Source of the DNA: DASXHD01 sp036488725 | GTDB lineage: Bacteria > Myxococcota_A > Polyangia > Polyangiales > Polyangiaceae | Direction: 5' to 3' | Assembly (NCBI GenBank): GCA_036488725.1 | Contig: DASXHD010000084.1 | Location: 56,920 to 120,919, forward strand | DNA: 64,000 bases | Made by a program: the position numbers and the translations under genes | The notes under the pieces: generated by a model | Databases searched by the model: none | Seen by the model: only the letters and a program-made list of their open reading frames with translations | Told to the model about the DNA's origin: nothing | In this document: positions 41,468-49,956 of the stretch, piece after piece | How positions within the stretch are numbered: position 1 is the stretch's first letter | Layout of the letters: every line of letters starts with the position of its first letter

Positions 41468-42279
41468 AATATGTGTATGTTGCATTGATCTTGGCGGCCG
41501 CCTGCACCAAAAAGGCCGACCCGCCGAAAGACGCGGCCGTCGCGGACAGGGTGACGGAGTACGACAAAGACGAAGACGCGTTCGAGGTCGTGCTGAAGAG
41601 CGATCCGGCGGTGCTCGCGATCGGCGAGGCGCACGCGCAGCGCGGGGCGACCGCGGCTTCGTCGGCGAAGCGATTCACCGACGAGCTCTTGCCGCTCCTC
41701 GCGGGGCGCGCGAGCGATTTGCTCGTCGAGCTGTTGATGCCGCCGAAAGGTTGCGCGAAGCAGTCGGACGCGATGCGCGAAACGCAAAAGCCGGTGCTGA
41801 CGCAGCAAGCGCCGACGAATCAAAACGAGTACGTCGCGATGGGCGACGCCGCGCGCAAGCTGGGCATCGTCCCCGACTTGCTGCGTCCGAGCTGCGAGGA
41901 CCTCGCGTCGATCAACGACGCCGGCGCGGATGCAATCTCTCGATCGCTCGAGACGATCGCGCGTCTCACGACCGCGCAAGCCACGAAGATGCTCGCGCGC
42001 GCCGGGCGAAAAATGGTCGTCACCTACGGCGGCGCGCTCCACAACGACGCGCACCCGCCACCGGAGCGCGCCGCGTGGGCATACGGCCCAGCGCTCTCCG
42101 CCGTTGCCCCGGGCCGCTACGTCGAGCTCGATTTGTACGTTCCGGATTTCATCGGCGCCGACGAGACGTGGACGAAGCAACCTTGGTACGCGAAGTGGAG
42201 AGCGCACGAAGCGTCGCACAAAGCTGTGCTCATCGAGCTCGGCCCGCAGAGCTGGGTGCTGATCTTGCGGAAGACGTGA
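41464..42279 (+). CDS. ChaN/TraB-like lipoprotein
   Basis: 271 residues from a GTG overlapping the dioxygenase stop by 4 bp. The N-terminus VKYVYVALILAAAC is a lipoprotein signal. The mature domain opens with LAIGEAHAQRG, the GExH motif of the ChaN/TraB/erythromycin-esterase-like superfamily, followed by LLVELLMPPKG and near the end VVTYGGALHNDAHPP, a second His/Asp motif. ChaN proteins bind haem; TraB/TIKI relatives are metalloproteases. Its place after a haem enzyme gene is suggestive but not evidence of haem binding. Confidence 0.75.
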   Translation: MKYVYVALILAAACTKKADPPKDAAVADRVTEYDKDEDAFEVVLKSDPAVLAIGEAHAQRGATAASSAKRFTDELLPLLAGRASDLLVELLMPPKGCAKQSDAMRETQKPVLTQQAPTNQNEYVAMGDAARKLGIVPDLLRPSCEDLASINDAGADAISRSLETIARLTTAQATKMLARAGRKMVVTYGGALHNDAHPPPERAAWAYGPALSAVAPGRYVELDLYVPDFIGADETWTKQPWYAKWRAHEASHKAVLIELGPQSWVLILRKT

Positions 42280-42306
42280 CGGCTTCTCACTGATGAGAAG
42301 TGCAGA

Positions 42307-42516
42307 TTTGGGCTACCTGGGACTGAAGTCCCAGGCAGCATGCAGATCAGCGGAGCGCGAGGCGAGCCCTGGCGGCGGCTCGGAAGACGCGGCGCTCTCC
42401 GTTTCCGAGCCCGCCGGAGGCGGGCTTACCGCACCGTTCACCAGCGCGCCGGCAAGCCACCACGAAGCTCCGTTGATCTCTCGCTGCCTGGGACTTCAGT
42501 CCCAGGTAGCCCAAAA
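42307..42516 (+). repeat. Palindromic MITE-like element, complete copy
   Basis: A 210-bp element bounded by exact 33-bp inverted ends (42307-42339 and 42483-42515). Each end is itself a hairpin: CCTGGGACT, two bases, AGTCCCAGG (42316-42335 and 42487-42506). The interior has a further inverted motif, GCCCGCCGGAGGCGGGC (42412-42428). It fills most of the 300-bp gap between the ChaN-like gene and the repeat-protein gene; the hairpins could also end transcription. A second, inverted and truncated copy lies at 43636-43824. No transposase is nearby and no clear target duplication was seen. Confidence 0.8.
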
Positions 42517-42579
42517 TTCTCCGCATGGTCCGAGCGCTGGCCCGGCGACGGGAAGCTCGCGAGCCGGCCATGAGAAGGC

Positions 42580-43632
42580 GTGCGCGCGCCCTTGTTTTTT
42601 GCGGTCGTAGCGAGCGCCGCGACGGCGTGGGGGCGCGGTCCGCCGACCATGGTCCACACCAAAAACGGGAGCGTCTACTACGGCGAGCTCGTCGAGCGCG
42701 TCACCGACGATCACGTGACGATCGTGAACGCGGCCGGCGAGATCAAACGCTTCGACATGAAGGACATCGACCCGGCGCCCGCGCCCGTCGCGCCGCTCTA
42801 TCGTCCGCCGGAGCCGGAGCCGCCGCCGAAGGGAACGGTCCGCACCAAAGGCGGGAGCTTTTTCTACGGCGAAATCCTCGAGCGCGTCGCGAACGATCAC
42901 GTCACGCTGCGCCTCGCGACGGGCGACACACTCGTCATCGATTGGACCGACCTCGACACCTCGCTCCCGCCTCCCGCGTATTCGCCGCCGCGCCCTCGCG
43001 GGCCGACCGAGACCGTCCGAACGAAAAAGGGAAACGTCTATCACGGCGATTTGATCGAGAAGGTCGTCGGCAACCACGTGACACTGTCGCTCGTCACTGG
43101 CGAAATCGTGACCGTCGCGTGGGACGACATCGTCGAGCACCGCAAAGCCGGACGACCCAAACCGGACACGACCCTCGACTTTCACGTCGACAAGGCGTCG
43201 GCATTTCTCGAGCGAAAGATCGACGTCGGCTGGCAAACGCTCTGCACGTCATCGTGCGGCGACGTCGCCACGCCGAGCGGCGTCTATCGCGTCCGCGGCG
43301 AAGGCATCATGACGAGCGATTCGTTTCGGCTTTCGGGGACGACCGACAACGTCGTCGTCGCTTCGAGCGCGTCGCGCGACGCGCACACGGCGGGCATCGC
43401 GCTCGTGCTCTTCGGCGCGCCTCTCCTGATCGTTGGCGCGTTCTTCACCGCCGCGGCCATCGGTGCCAACCCGTGGAACGACAACGGCGGCATCGATGGT
43501 GCGGCGATCGGCCTGGACACGAGCTCGCTCGCGATGCTCGCGGGCGGCATCGGGCTCCTCGTCCCGAGGACCTCCGTGAAGGTCAACGGCGAGACCGTCG
43601 CGCGCGCCGTCCTCGAGGGAGTGCGTTTCTGA
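42580..43632 (+). CDS. Exported protein with three tandem Sm/SH3-like repeats
   Basis: 350 residues from GTG 42580, with GAGAAGG only one base upstream. MRAPLFFAVVASAATAWG is a probable signal. Three repeats of ~55 residues follow (about 25-65, 88-128 and 147-187), each built on VRTKxGxxYxGExxExVxxDHVTL with a closing WxDL-type strand. The repeats are linked by Pro-rich spacers. A region with TLCTSSCGD, two membrane helices (about 270-295 and 315-330) and a short tail complete it. It resembles exported beta-barrel repeat proteins that sense or bind ligands, but no named family fits. The gene is bracketed by inverted copies of one repeat element, and its stop adjoins the second copy. Confidence 0.75.
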   Translation: MRAPLFFAVVASAATAWGRGPPTMVHTKNGSVYYGELVERVTDDHVTIVNAAGEIKRFDMKDIDPAPAPVAPLYRPPEPEPPPKGTVRTKGGSFFYGEILERVANDHVTLRLATGDTLVIDWTDLDTSLPPPAYSPPRPRGPTETVRTKKGNVYHGDLIEKVVGNHVTLSLVTGEIVTVAWDDIVEHRKAGRPKPDTTLDFHVDKASAFLERKIDVGWQTLCTSSCGDVATPSGVYRVRGEGIMTSDSFRLSGTTDNVVVASSASRDAHTAGIALVLFGAPLLIVGAFFTAAAIGANPWNDNGGIDGAAIGLDTSSLAMLAGGIGLLVPRTSVKVNGETVARAVLEGVRF

Positions 43633-43635
43633 ATC

Positions 43636-43824
43636 TCCTTGCGAACGCTCTGGCGAACGTTGAGGTAAGCCCGCCTCCGGCGGGCTCGGAAACGGAGTGC
43701 GCTGCGTCGTCTGAGCCGCCGCCGGGCGGCTTCCTGCCGCTTTCGCGAGGCGCGTTGGGCTCGCCCGGCGCCTCGCTGATCTGCATGCTGCCTGGGACTT
43801 CAGTCCCAGGTAGCCCAAAATTCT
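43636..43824 (-). repeat. Palindromic MITE-like element, inverted truncated copy
   Basis: Read on the minus strand it matches the copy at 42307-42516: the outer end AATTTTGGGCTACC, the hairpin CCTGGGACT/AGTCCCAGG (43791-43810), GCATGCAGATCAGCG, then GGCGGCTC and CCGTTTCCGAGCCCGCCGG through GGGCTTACC at 43664. Weaker identity continues to about 43636, four bases past the stop of the gene at 42580. The second terminal hairpin is absent, and it carries about 40 bases in the middle that the first copy lacks. Confidence 0.75.
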
Positions 43825-43837
43825 TTGCCGAGAGTTT

Positions 43838-44929
43838 CTAAGCCGCAAAAAACCGGCGAATCGCGCGCTCGTTTTCGATTTCCAAATACGGCCTGCCGGG
43901 CGTGCCGCGCGGGAACGCGAAGCTCGCGGTGTTCGAGTAGCCCTCGCGGTCGGCGAGCTCGTGCGTGTGGCCGAAGACGACGAGCTTCGCGCCGGTCGTG
44001 CGCGCGACGCGGCGCGCGCCTTCGTCGAGACGCGCGGGGACTTTTCCGCCGTAGCGATCGTGGCCGCGCGACCAACTGAACGCGAGGCCTGCGATGCCGC
44101 CCAAGCCGAGCACGAGCGCGAGCCGTCGACGGCCGAGCGCGAGCGCCGACATGCCGGCGAGGACCGCGACGGTCGCCGTCACACGATCCAAGTAGAGGCG
44201 CGCGACGGTGTCGCGGAGCGAGCGCATCGTCGGCGCAGCGTGCTCGTTCATCAGCTCGCGCACGGTGGGCTCGTCCAGGCCCGCATCCTCGAGGAACGCC
44301 GCGAGCCCCGCTTCGGCGCGCGCCGCGTCGGCCTCGCCCGACCAAAACCGACCGCTCTTGCCGAGCGCCGAGAAAGCCGCGCGAAAATATGTGTAAACTA
44401 CATGCGGTCCGCGCCGGCCGTACCAGCGGAACGCGTCGACCAAGAGCTCGAGCGGCGTCTTGTCGTTCGCGTTGAGGTAGTGGAAGGCGCCGGTCTTCGC
44501 GATGAACTCTTCGACGAAGTGCACCCCGAGCGTGCCGCGCGACGACGCGAGCGGATGGGCCGGCGCGTTGTCCGGGTCGAACAAATGCCCGTGCTCGACG
44601 TGGAGGCCCCCCTCGCGGAAGAACCACGGCGTCCGCCGGACGCGCGCCGCCGCTTCGCCGTGAACGCCGATCCCACGCGCCACGTCGCTCAGCTCGGAGT
44701 CGTGATTTCCCGCGATCCAAACGAGCTCGCCGCCCGCTTCGGCGTGCTCGGCGAGCGCACGCCGCACGTGCGGATGAGGCTCGAAGCCGTCACCGGTCGT
44801 GTCGAAAAAATCGCCGGCGAAGACGACGCGGTCTCCGCGGTGCCGGCCCAGCAGTGTGACGAGGTCGCGCCCGACTGCCGGCGGCGCGTGCGTGGCCAAA
44901 TGTAAATCGCCGAGCACGATCGTCCGCAT
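43838..44929 (-). CDS. Calcineurin-like metallophosphoesterase with membrane helices
   Basis: 363 residues from ATG 44929. The metal site is complete: VLGDLHL (Asp, His), FAGDFFD, AGNHDSE, VEHGHLFD and, near the end, VFGHTHE. An insertion between the last two (about residues 180-310) holds a helical segment and two hydrophobic stretches (TATVAVLAGMSALALG, LALVLGLGGIAGLAF), so the enzyme may be membrane-bound. This resembles LpxH/YbbF-like and UDP-diacylglucosamine hydrolase relatives in its first half, but the insertion is not typical, so a substrate is not assigned. It diverges from the transferase gene at 44969. Confidence 0.87.
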   Translation of the reverse strand: MRTIVLGDLHLATHAPPAVGRDLVTLLGRHRGDRVVFAGDFFDTTGDGFEPHPHVRRALAEHAEAGGELVWIAGNHDSELSDVARGIGVHGEAAARVRRTPWFFREGGLHVEHGHLFDPDNAPAHPLASSRGTLGVHFVEEFIAKTGAFHYLNANDKTPLELLVDAFRWYGRRGPHVVYTYFRAAFSALGKSGRFWSGEADAARAEAGLAAFLEDAGLDEPTVRELMNEHAAPTMRSLRDTVARLYLDRVTATVAVLAGMSALALGRRRLALVLGLGGIAGLAFSWSRGHDRYGGKVPARLDEGARRVARTTGAKLVVFGHTHELADREGYSNTASFAFPRGTPGRPYLEIENERAIRRFFAA

Positions 44930-44968
44930 GCGCGGAGGCTCATAGCACGGTATGATGGGCACGCGAGC

Positions 44969-45709
44969 TTGCGCCTCCTTCAACGCATCGTCGAGGAACC
45001 GCACCCGTGCGCGTATCTCCCGAAAGAGAACGCGTCACTCGAGGTCCGCGTCTTGCTCGACGTCACATCGGACGAGCTCGGCGACATGCTCGCGCGCGGC
45101 TGGCGGCGATTCGGTCCTTGTTATTTTCGTCCGCGCTGCGGGGACTGCCGCGAGTGCGTGACGCTTCGCGTTCGTGCCGACGAATTTCATCCGACGCGCA
45201 GCCAGCGCCGCGCGAAGAATCGCGCCGCGCGTCTTCGTCGCGTCGTGTCGCGCCCCATCGTCGACGAGGCGCGCATCGCGCTTTATCGAAAGTGGCATCA
45301 AAACCGCGAAAATGAGCGCGGTTGGGAGTCGAGCCCGCTACGCGCCGAACGCTACGCGCTCGACTTCGCGTTCCCGCACCCGAGCGCGCGCGAGGCCGCG
45401 TTCTACGACGGCGATCGTCTCGTCGGGCTCGGGCTCTTCGACGAAACGCCGGAGGCGCTGAGCGCCGTGTACTTTTTTTACGACCCCGATTTGCGGCGCG
45501 ACTCGCTCGGCGTCGCGAACGTCGTCGCGCTCATCGAGGACGCGAAGGCCGCCGGCAAGCCTTACGTCTATCTCGGTTACCGCGTCCTCGGCTGCGAGTC
45601 GCTCGCCTACAAGTCCGGCTTTTTGCCGCACGAGCTGCTCGAAACGCGCCCCGACGACGCCGACGTCCCGAGCTGGGGCGCGCTTGCCGCGCAGGCCTCC
45701 AGCGCGTAA
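44969..45709 (+). CDS. bpt: Aspartate/glutamate leucyltransferase (Bpt/ATE family)
   Basis: 246 residues. ATE/Bpt marks: CAYLPKENA (Cys14), a Cys quartet CYFRPRCGDCREC (Cys51, 57, 60, 63), the TRSQRRAKNR basic segment and YFFYDPDLRRDSLGVANV with YVYLGYRVLGCESLAYKSGFLP. Such enzymes attach Leu (Bpt) or Arg (ATE) from aminoacyl-tRNA to the N-terminus of proteins, marking them for ClpS/ClpP. TTG 44969 is the only start in frame before an upstream stop; TATGAT at 44951-44956 could be a -10 box, which would leave a very short leader. Bpt is likelier than ATE in bacteria. It is followed 12 bp later by the GMC gene. Confidence 0.9.
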   Translation: MRLLQRIVEEPHPCAYLPKENASLEVRVLLDVTSDELGDMLARGWRRFGPCYFRPRCGDCRECVTLRVRADEFHPTRSQRRAKNRAARLRRVVSRPIVDEARIALYRKWHQNRENERGWESSPLRAERYALDFAFPHPSAREAAFYDGDRLVGLGLFDETPEALSAVYFFYDPDLRRDSLGVANVVALIEDAKAAGKPYVYLGYRVLGCESLAYKSGFLPHELLETRPDDADVPSWGALAAQASSA

Positions 45710-45720
45710 GTAAGCCCGTC

Positions 45721-47634
45721 GTGCTGTCGCACTATTCGGTCGCTCCCTCGTCTCCTTCGCTCTCGCCGGCGCAGCTCCGTTCGGCGCTCGCGTTCGCGGA
45801 GGCGATCATTCCGGGCTCGCAGATCACGCCGGGCGCCGACGAGGCCACCGTCGCGCGCGTCGAGGAAGTGATCCGCTCGATGAGCCCGCAGGCCGTGACC
45901 GCCTGGAGCGGCGTGCTCGCGCTCCTCGATCAGTCGGTGCGCTTGCAGCGCGGCAAGCCGTTCAACGCGCTCGCGCGCGGCGAGCAAGAGAAGGTGCTGC
46001 GCGCTTGGGAGAAGAGCCCGGTCTTGCGCGGGCCGCTCCATGCGCTTTCGTATTTTTTCAAGGTCGCGCACTTCGACTCGCCGCGCACGTACGAGAAAAT
46101 GGGCGGCGAGCTCCGCGTCATTCAAAACGTGGAGACGGCGCGCTGGGAGCGGCAGATCCAGAGCGCGCGCACGTGGACCGAGTCACGCGATCTCGAGTGC
46201 GAGGTCGTCGTCATCGGCACCGGCGCGGGCGGCGCGGTCGTCGGGCGCGAGCTCGCCGATCGCGGCTACGCGGTCGTCTTCGTCGAAGAAGGCTCGTACC
46301 GAAAGCGAAACGACTTCGTCGGGAGCTTCATCCACGCGCACTCGAGTTATTTCCGCAACACGTTCACGCTCGGCAGCGCGCCGATCACGCTCTTGATGGG
46401 CAAGCTCGTCGGCGGGTCGACCGCGGTCAACACCGGCACGAGCTTGCGGCCGCCGCCGTGGGTGCTCGACGAGTGGAGCGAGCGCCTCGACACCGACGAT
46501 TTCTCGCCGTCGGCGCTCACGCCGTATTTCGATCGCGTCGAGGGCATTCTCCAAGTCTCGCCGCCGGAGCGAAAGTTCATCGGTCCGATCGCCGACGTCG
46601 TCGACCGCGGCTGCGCGTCGTTCGGCTGGAGCGCGAAGCCCATCCCGCGCAACGCGGTCGGCTGCGAAGGCCAAGGCTTCTGCGACTACGGCTGCGCGGC
46701 CGGCGCGCGCCGCAGCGTCGACATCTCGTACTTGCCCGGCGCGCTCGAGAAGGGCGCGATGATCGTCACCGATCTGCGCGCCGATCGCATCATGATCGAA
46801 AACGGCCGCGCCGTCGGCGTCTCCGCGATCGACGAAAAGGGGCAGGAAATCCGTATCCGCGGCAAAGCCGTCGTCCTCGCGGGCGGCGCGGTGCCGACGC
46901 CGATGCTCCTCTTGCGACAAGGCATCGCGAACGGCAGCGGCGAGATCGGCAAGAACATGAGCCTGCATCCGAGCGGCGGCGTCGCGGGCGTGTTCGACGA
47001 GCGCATCGACCCGGACAAGCACATCCCGCAGGGCTACATGGTCGACGAGTTCCTGCGCGAAGGAATGCTCATCGTCGGCGCGCAGCCCGACGTGAACATC
47101 GCGCACATGGCGCTCCCGTTCACCGGCGCGCGTCTCATGCGCGCGATCGACTCGCTGCCGCACATCGCGATGTTCGGCACGCTCATTCGCGACGAAGCGC
47201 GCGGCCGCATCTGGTTCGACGTCAAAGGCAACCCGGCGATGACGTACAACCTCACGCCCGGCGACACCGAGCGCATGCACCGCGCGATGGTTCACACGAG
47301 CGAGCTCCTCTTCGCCGCCGGCGCGCACCGCGTCTACGTCGGCCTCATCGGTCACGACGCGCTCGAGAGCCGCGCCGACCTCGATCGCTTCAAGACCGAA
47401 AAAGTCACGCCCGCCGAGCTGGCCCTCGTCAGCTATCACCCGCTCGGGACCTGCCGCATGGGACGCGATCCGAAGACGAGCGTGGTCGATCTCGACCACC
47501 AGTCGCACGACGTCCCCGGCCTGTTCATCGTCGACGGCAGCACGGTTCCCGGTCCGCCGGGCGTGAACCCGCAAATCATCATCATGGCGATGGCGACGCG
47601 CGCCGCCGAAAGAATCGCCGCCCGCCTAGCCTGA
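45721..47634 (+). CDS. GMC-family FAD oxidoreductase
   Basis: 637 residues from GTG 45721, the first start after the transferase stop. Residues ~1-150 form a helical domain (LSPAQLRSALAFAEAIIPG) like gluconate-dehydrogenase small subunits and the leader of long-chain alcohol oxidases. The FAD fold follows: VVVIGTGAGGAVVGRELADRG, then GGSTAVNTGTSLRPP, and a CEGQGFCDYGC cluster found in cholesterol-oxidase-like GMC members. The C-terminal active site has SYHPLGTCRMG (His) and GVNPQIIIMAMATR (Asn). It would oxidise an alcohol, perhaps a sterol or long-chain substrate; the fused helical domain favours a hydrophobic one. Confidence 0.9.
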   Translation: MLSHYSVAPSSPSLSPAQLRSALAFAEAIIPGSQITPGADEATVARVEEVIRSMSPQAVTAWSGVLALLDQSVRLQRGKPFNALARGEQEKVLRAWEKSPVLRGPLHALSYFFKVAHFDSPRTYEKMGGELRVIQNVETARWERQIQSARTWTESRDLECEVVVIGTGAGGAVVGRELADRGYAVVFVEEGSYRKRNDFVGSFIHAHSSYFRNTFTLGSAPITLLMGKLVGGSTAVNTGTSLRPPPWVLDEWSERLDTDDFSPSALTPYFDRVEGILQVSPPERKFIGPIADVVDRGCASFGWSAKPIPRNAVGCEGQGFCDYGCAAGARRSVDISYLPGALEKGAMIVTDLRADRIMIENGRAVGVSAIDEKGQEIRIRGKAVVLAGGAVPTPMLLLRQGIANGSGEIGKNMSLHPSGGVAGVFDERIDPDKHIPQGYMVDEFLREGMLIVGAQPDVNIAHMALPFTGARLMRAIDSLPHIAMFGTLIRDEARGRIWFDVKGNPAMTYNLTPGDTERMHRAMVHTSELLFAAGAHRVYVGLIGHDALESRADLDRFKTEKVTPAELALVSYHPLGTCRMGRDPKTSVVDLDHQSHDVPGLFIVDGSTVPGPPGVNPQIIIMAMATRAAERIAARLA

Positions 47635-47687
47635 CGTCCCGTTCGCGTTCCCCAGCCCCACATTTTCTGCTCAACTGGCGGCAAGGG

Positions 47688-49955
47688 ATGGCGGACAAAC
47701 TCACGGGGGAGCTGCGCCTTCCACTCCAAGTCGGCACGTCCTCGCTGCTCGGGTTCGCGCATGCGTCCGCGGCCTTCGTGCCCGGATTTTTGCTGATTAC
47801 GTCGATCGCGCTGCCCCCGCTGTTCGCGCCGTGGGACGACGCGCTCGCGGTCTGTCCGCATTTGATCGTTCCGTACGTCTTCGCGTTCACGTTCGGCCTC
47901 GGGATGATCGCGTACGCGCGAAAGCACATCCGGCTCGCCTTCAGCGAGCGGCCGAGCGACGTCGTGCTCGGGCCGACCGGTCTTCGCGTCGAGGGTGGAC
48001 CGCGAAATGGATTTTCCGCCGCGTGGACCGACATCGCGTCGGTGAAGCTTTCGGGCCGTCACGAGAAGCTCGAGGTCGTCGAGGACGAATCGGACAAGAA
48101 GCGGACGAACTTCTGGCGGCTCGTGCTCGAGCTCCGCGACGGCGACGAGGTCGTGCTCGCGAGCGCCGAGGACCCGAAAGAACGGCAGTCGCTCGAATCG
48201 CTGCGCGACTCGATCGAAGCGTCTCTGAAAAAAACGAGCGCGCATGCGAAGCCGCACAAAGACGAGCCGCGCGCGCCCTTCGAGTGCAAGCGCTGCGGCG
48301 CGCCGGTCGTGCCGGGCGAGACCGAGACGGTGGCGTGCGCGTATTGCGGCGAGCACGCGCGCATCCCCGACGACGTGCGCGCGCGAATCCGCGCGATGCA
48401 CCAGCGTGACGAGAGCTCGCGTCGCTCCGAGCGCCTCGTCGCGAAGCTCGTCGGACAGCCGGGCGCGCTCCGCACGAGCTTCTTCGTGTTCCTCGCGGCG
48501 ATCCCGAGTCTCTTCGCGTGGCCCGCGGCGCTCGCATTTTGCGGCGTGCTCTATGCGCTCTGCTTCTTGCGCGTCACCAACGCGATCCTCGTCGTCATCG
48601 CGACGTTCGGAATCATCGCCGCGCTCTACTACCTCGTTCGCGGCCAGCTCACCGATCGCCAAGCGCTCCGCATCCTCACGATCGGATTCGCCGCGCGCGC
48701 GCCGACGCAGGCGGGTGGCGCGCACCACTGCCGCAAGTGCAACGGGCCGCTCGTCCCGCCGCCGGGATCGGTCCTCGCGCATTGCGTCTACTGCGGCGTG
48801 CCGAACGTGCTCGGTCTCGATCTGCGCGGCGAAGCCAAGACGAGCGCCGAAGAAGCCGAGTCGCTCGACGACGCGCTCGAGCGCCGCGATTCGGAGCGCG
48901 CGCGCTGGCGTTACTCCGCGCTGCTCGCGCTCTTCATCCTCGCGGTGTCGGCGCTGTTCGTTCGTCTCAGCGCGCACCCGCCGTATCCGCTGCGCGCCGT
49001 CGGACACGCGACCGAGCTCAAACGCGTCACGTACGATCCGTTCGACGAATTCCAACCGAAGCTCTCGCCCGACGGAAAAACGCTTCTCTACGATTTGCGC
49101 ATCCCCGGCGAAGACGGCGACGAGTCGATCATGATCGCGCCCGCGACCGGCGCGTTCCGCGGCACCGAGATGACTGCGGAGAAAATGCACGCAATTCGTC
49201 CGCTCTGGCTGACCGGAAGCAAAGGCTTCCTCTACGTTTCGTCGCAGCGCCGCCGCGCGCTACGCCGCGTGGACTCGCTCGCCCCGTACGCGCTCGCGAG
49301 CGATCTCTATTCGTTCGGCAGCGACATCGACGTGCCGAGCATGTCGCCCGACGGAAAGCACTTCGTCTTCGCCGCCGCCGACACGAAGTCCGACGGCTGG
49401 TACGTCTGGATCGGCGCGACCGACGGCACCAAGGGCATCCAGCTCACCGGCGGCATCAACCCCGCGTGGGCGCCCGACGGAGCGCACATCGCGTACTCGC
49501 GCACGGTGAACGGCTACCGCCAGCTCTTCGTGATGACGTTCGACGGCTCGAAGATGGTCGACAAAGTCCAGCTCACCGACGAAGCGTGCAATCACGAAGA
49601 CCCAGTGTACTCGCCCGACGGCGCGTACCTCGCGTACGTCGGCAACTGCGGGACGAACGCCCGCGGCAAGAAGAACGTCTGGGATTTGTGGGCGATGACC
49701 GCCGACGGAAAAAATGACGAGCAGCTCACCGACGGCCAAGCCGATTGCGAAACGCCGGCGTGGCACGGTGACTCGATTTATTTTTCGTCGGATGTCGCCG
49801 GCAACTACGACATCTGGCGCGTGCGGCTCACCGGTCCGCTCGCCGGTCACGGCGGCAAACCGCCGAGCGTGACCGAGCTCGTCTACGCGCCGCCGACCGC
49901 GAGCACGTCGTTCAGCGCGTCGCCCACGCCGCCGCGCAAATTCAAACGTCGCTGA
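47688..49955 (+). CDS. Membrane protein with zinc ribbons and PD40/TolB-like propeller
   Basis: 755 residues. Order: two N-terminal membrane helices (about 17-75); a PH-like cytoplasmic segment (DVVLGPTGLRVEGG ... WRLVLELRDGDEV); a zinc ribbon (CKRCG ... CAYCG, about 205-225); membrane helices (about 270-325); a second zinc ribbon (CRKCN ... CVYCG); another membrane helix near 415; then about 300 residues of TolB/PD40-type propeller repeats (PKLSPDGKTLLYDLRI, PSMSPDGKHFVFAAAD, PAWAPDGAHIAYSR, PVYSPDGAYLAYVG). The propeller would lie in the periplasm and the ribbons in the cytoplasm. ATG 47688 has AAGGG adjoining it. No known function; a transmembrane sensor is possible. Confidence 0.85.
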   Translation: MADKLTGELRLPLQVGTSSLLGFAHASAAFVPGFLLITSIALPPLFAPWDDALAVCPHLIVPYVFAFTFGLGMIAYARKHIRLAFSERPSDVVLGPTGLRVEGGPRNGFSAAWTDIASVKLSGRHEKLEVVEDESDKKRTNFWRLVLELRDGDEVVLASAEDPKERQSLESLRDSIEASLKKTSAHAKPHKDEPRAPFECKRCGAPVVPGETETVACAYCGEHARIPDDVRARIRAMHQRDESSRRSERLVAKLVGQPGALRTSFFVFLAAIPSLFAWPAALAFCGVLYALCFLRVTNAILVVIATFGIIAALYYLVRGQLTDRQALRILTIGFAARAPTQAGGAHHCRKCNGPLVPPPGSVLAHCVYCGVPNVLGLDLRGEAKTSAEEAESLDDALERRDSERARWRYSALLALFILAVSALFVRLSAHPPYPLRAVGHATELKRVTYDPFDEFQPKLSPDGKTLLYDLRIPGEDGDESIMIAPATGAFRGTEMTAEKMHAIRPLWLTGSKGFLYVSSQRRRALRRVDSLAPYALASDLYSFGSDIDVPSMSPDGKHFVFAAADTKSDGWYVWIGATDGTKGIQLTGGINPAWAPDGAHIAYSRTVNGYRQLFVMTFDGSKMVDKVQLTDEACNHEDPVYSPDGAYLAYVGNCGTNARGKKNVWDLWAMTADGKNDEQLTDGQADCETPAWHGDSIYFSSDVAGNYDIWRVRLTGPLAGHGGKPPSVTELVYAPPTASTSFSASPTPPRKFKRR

Positions 49956-49956
49956 C

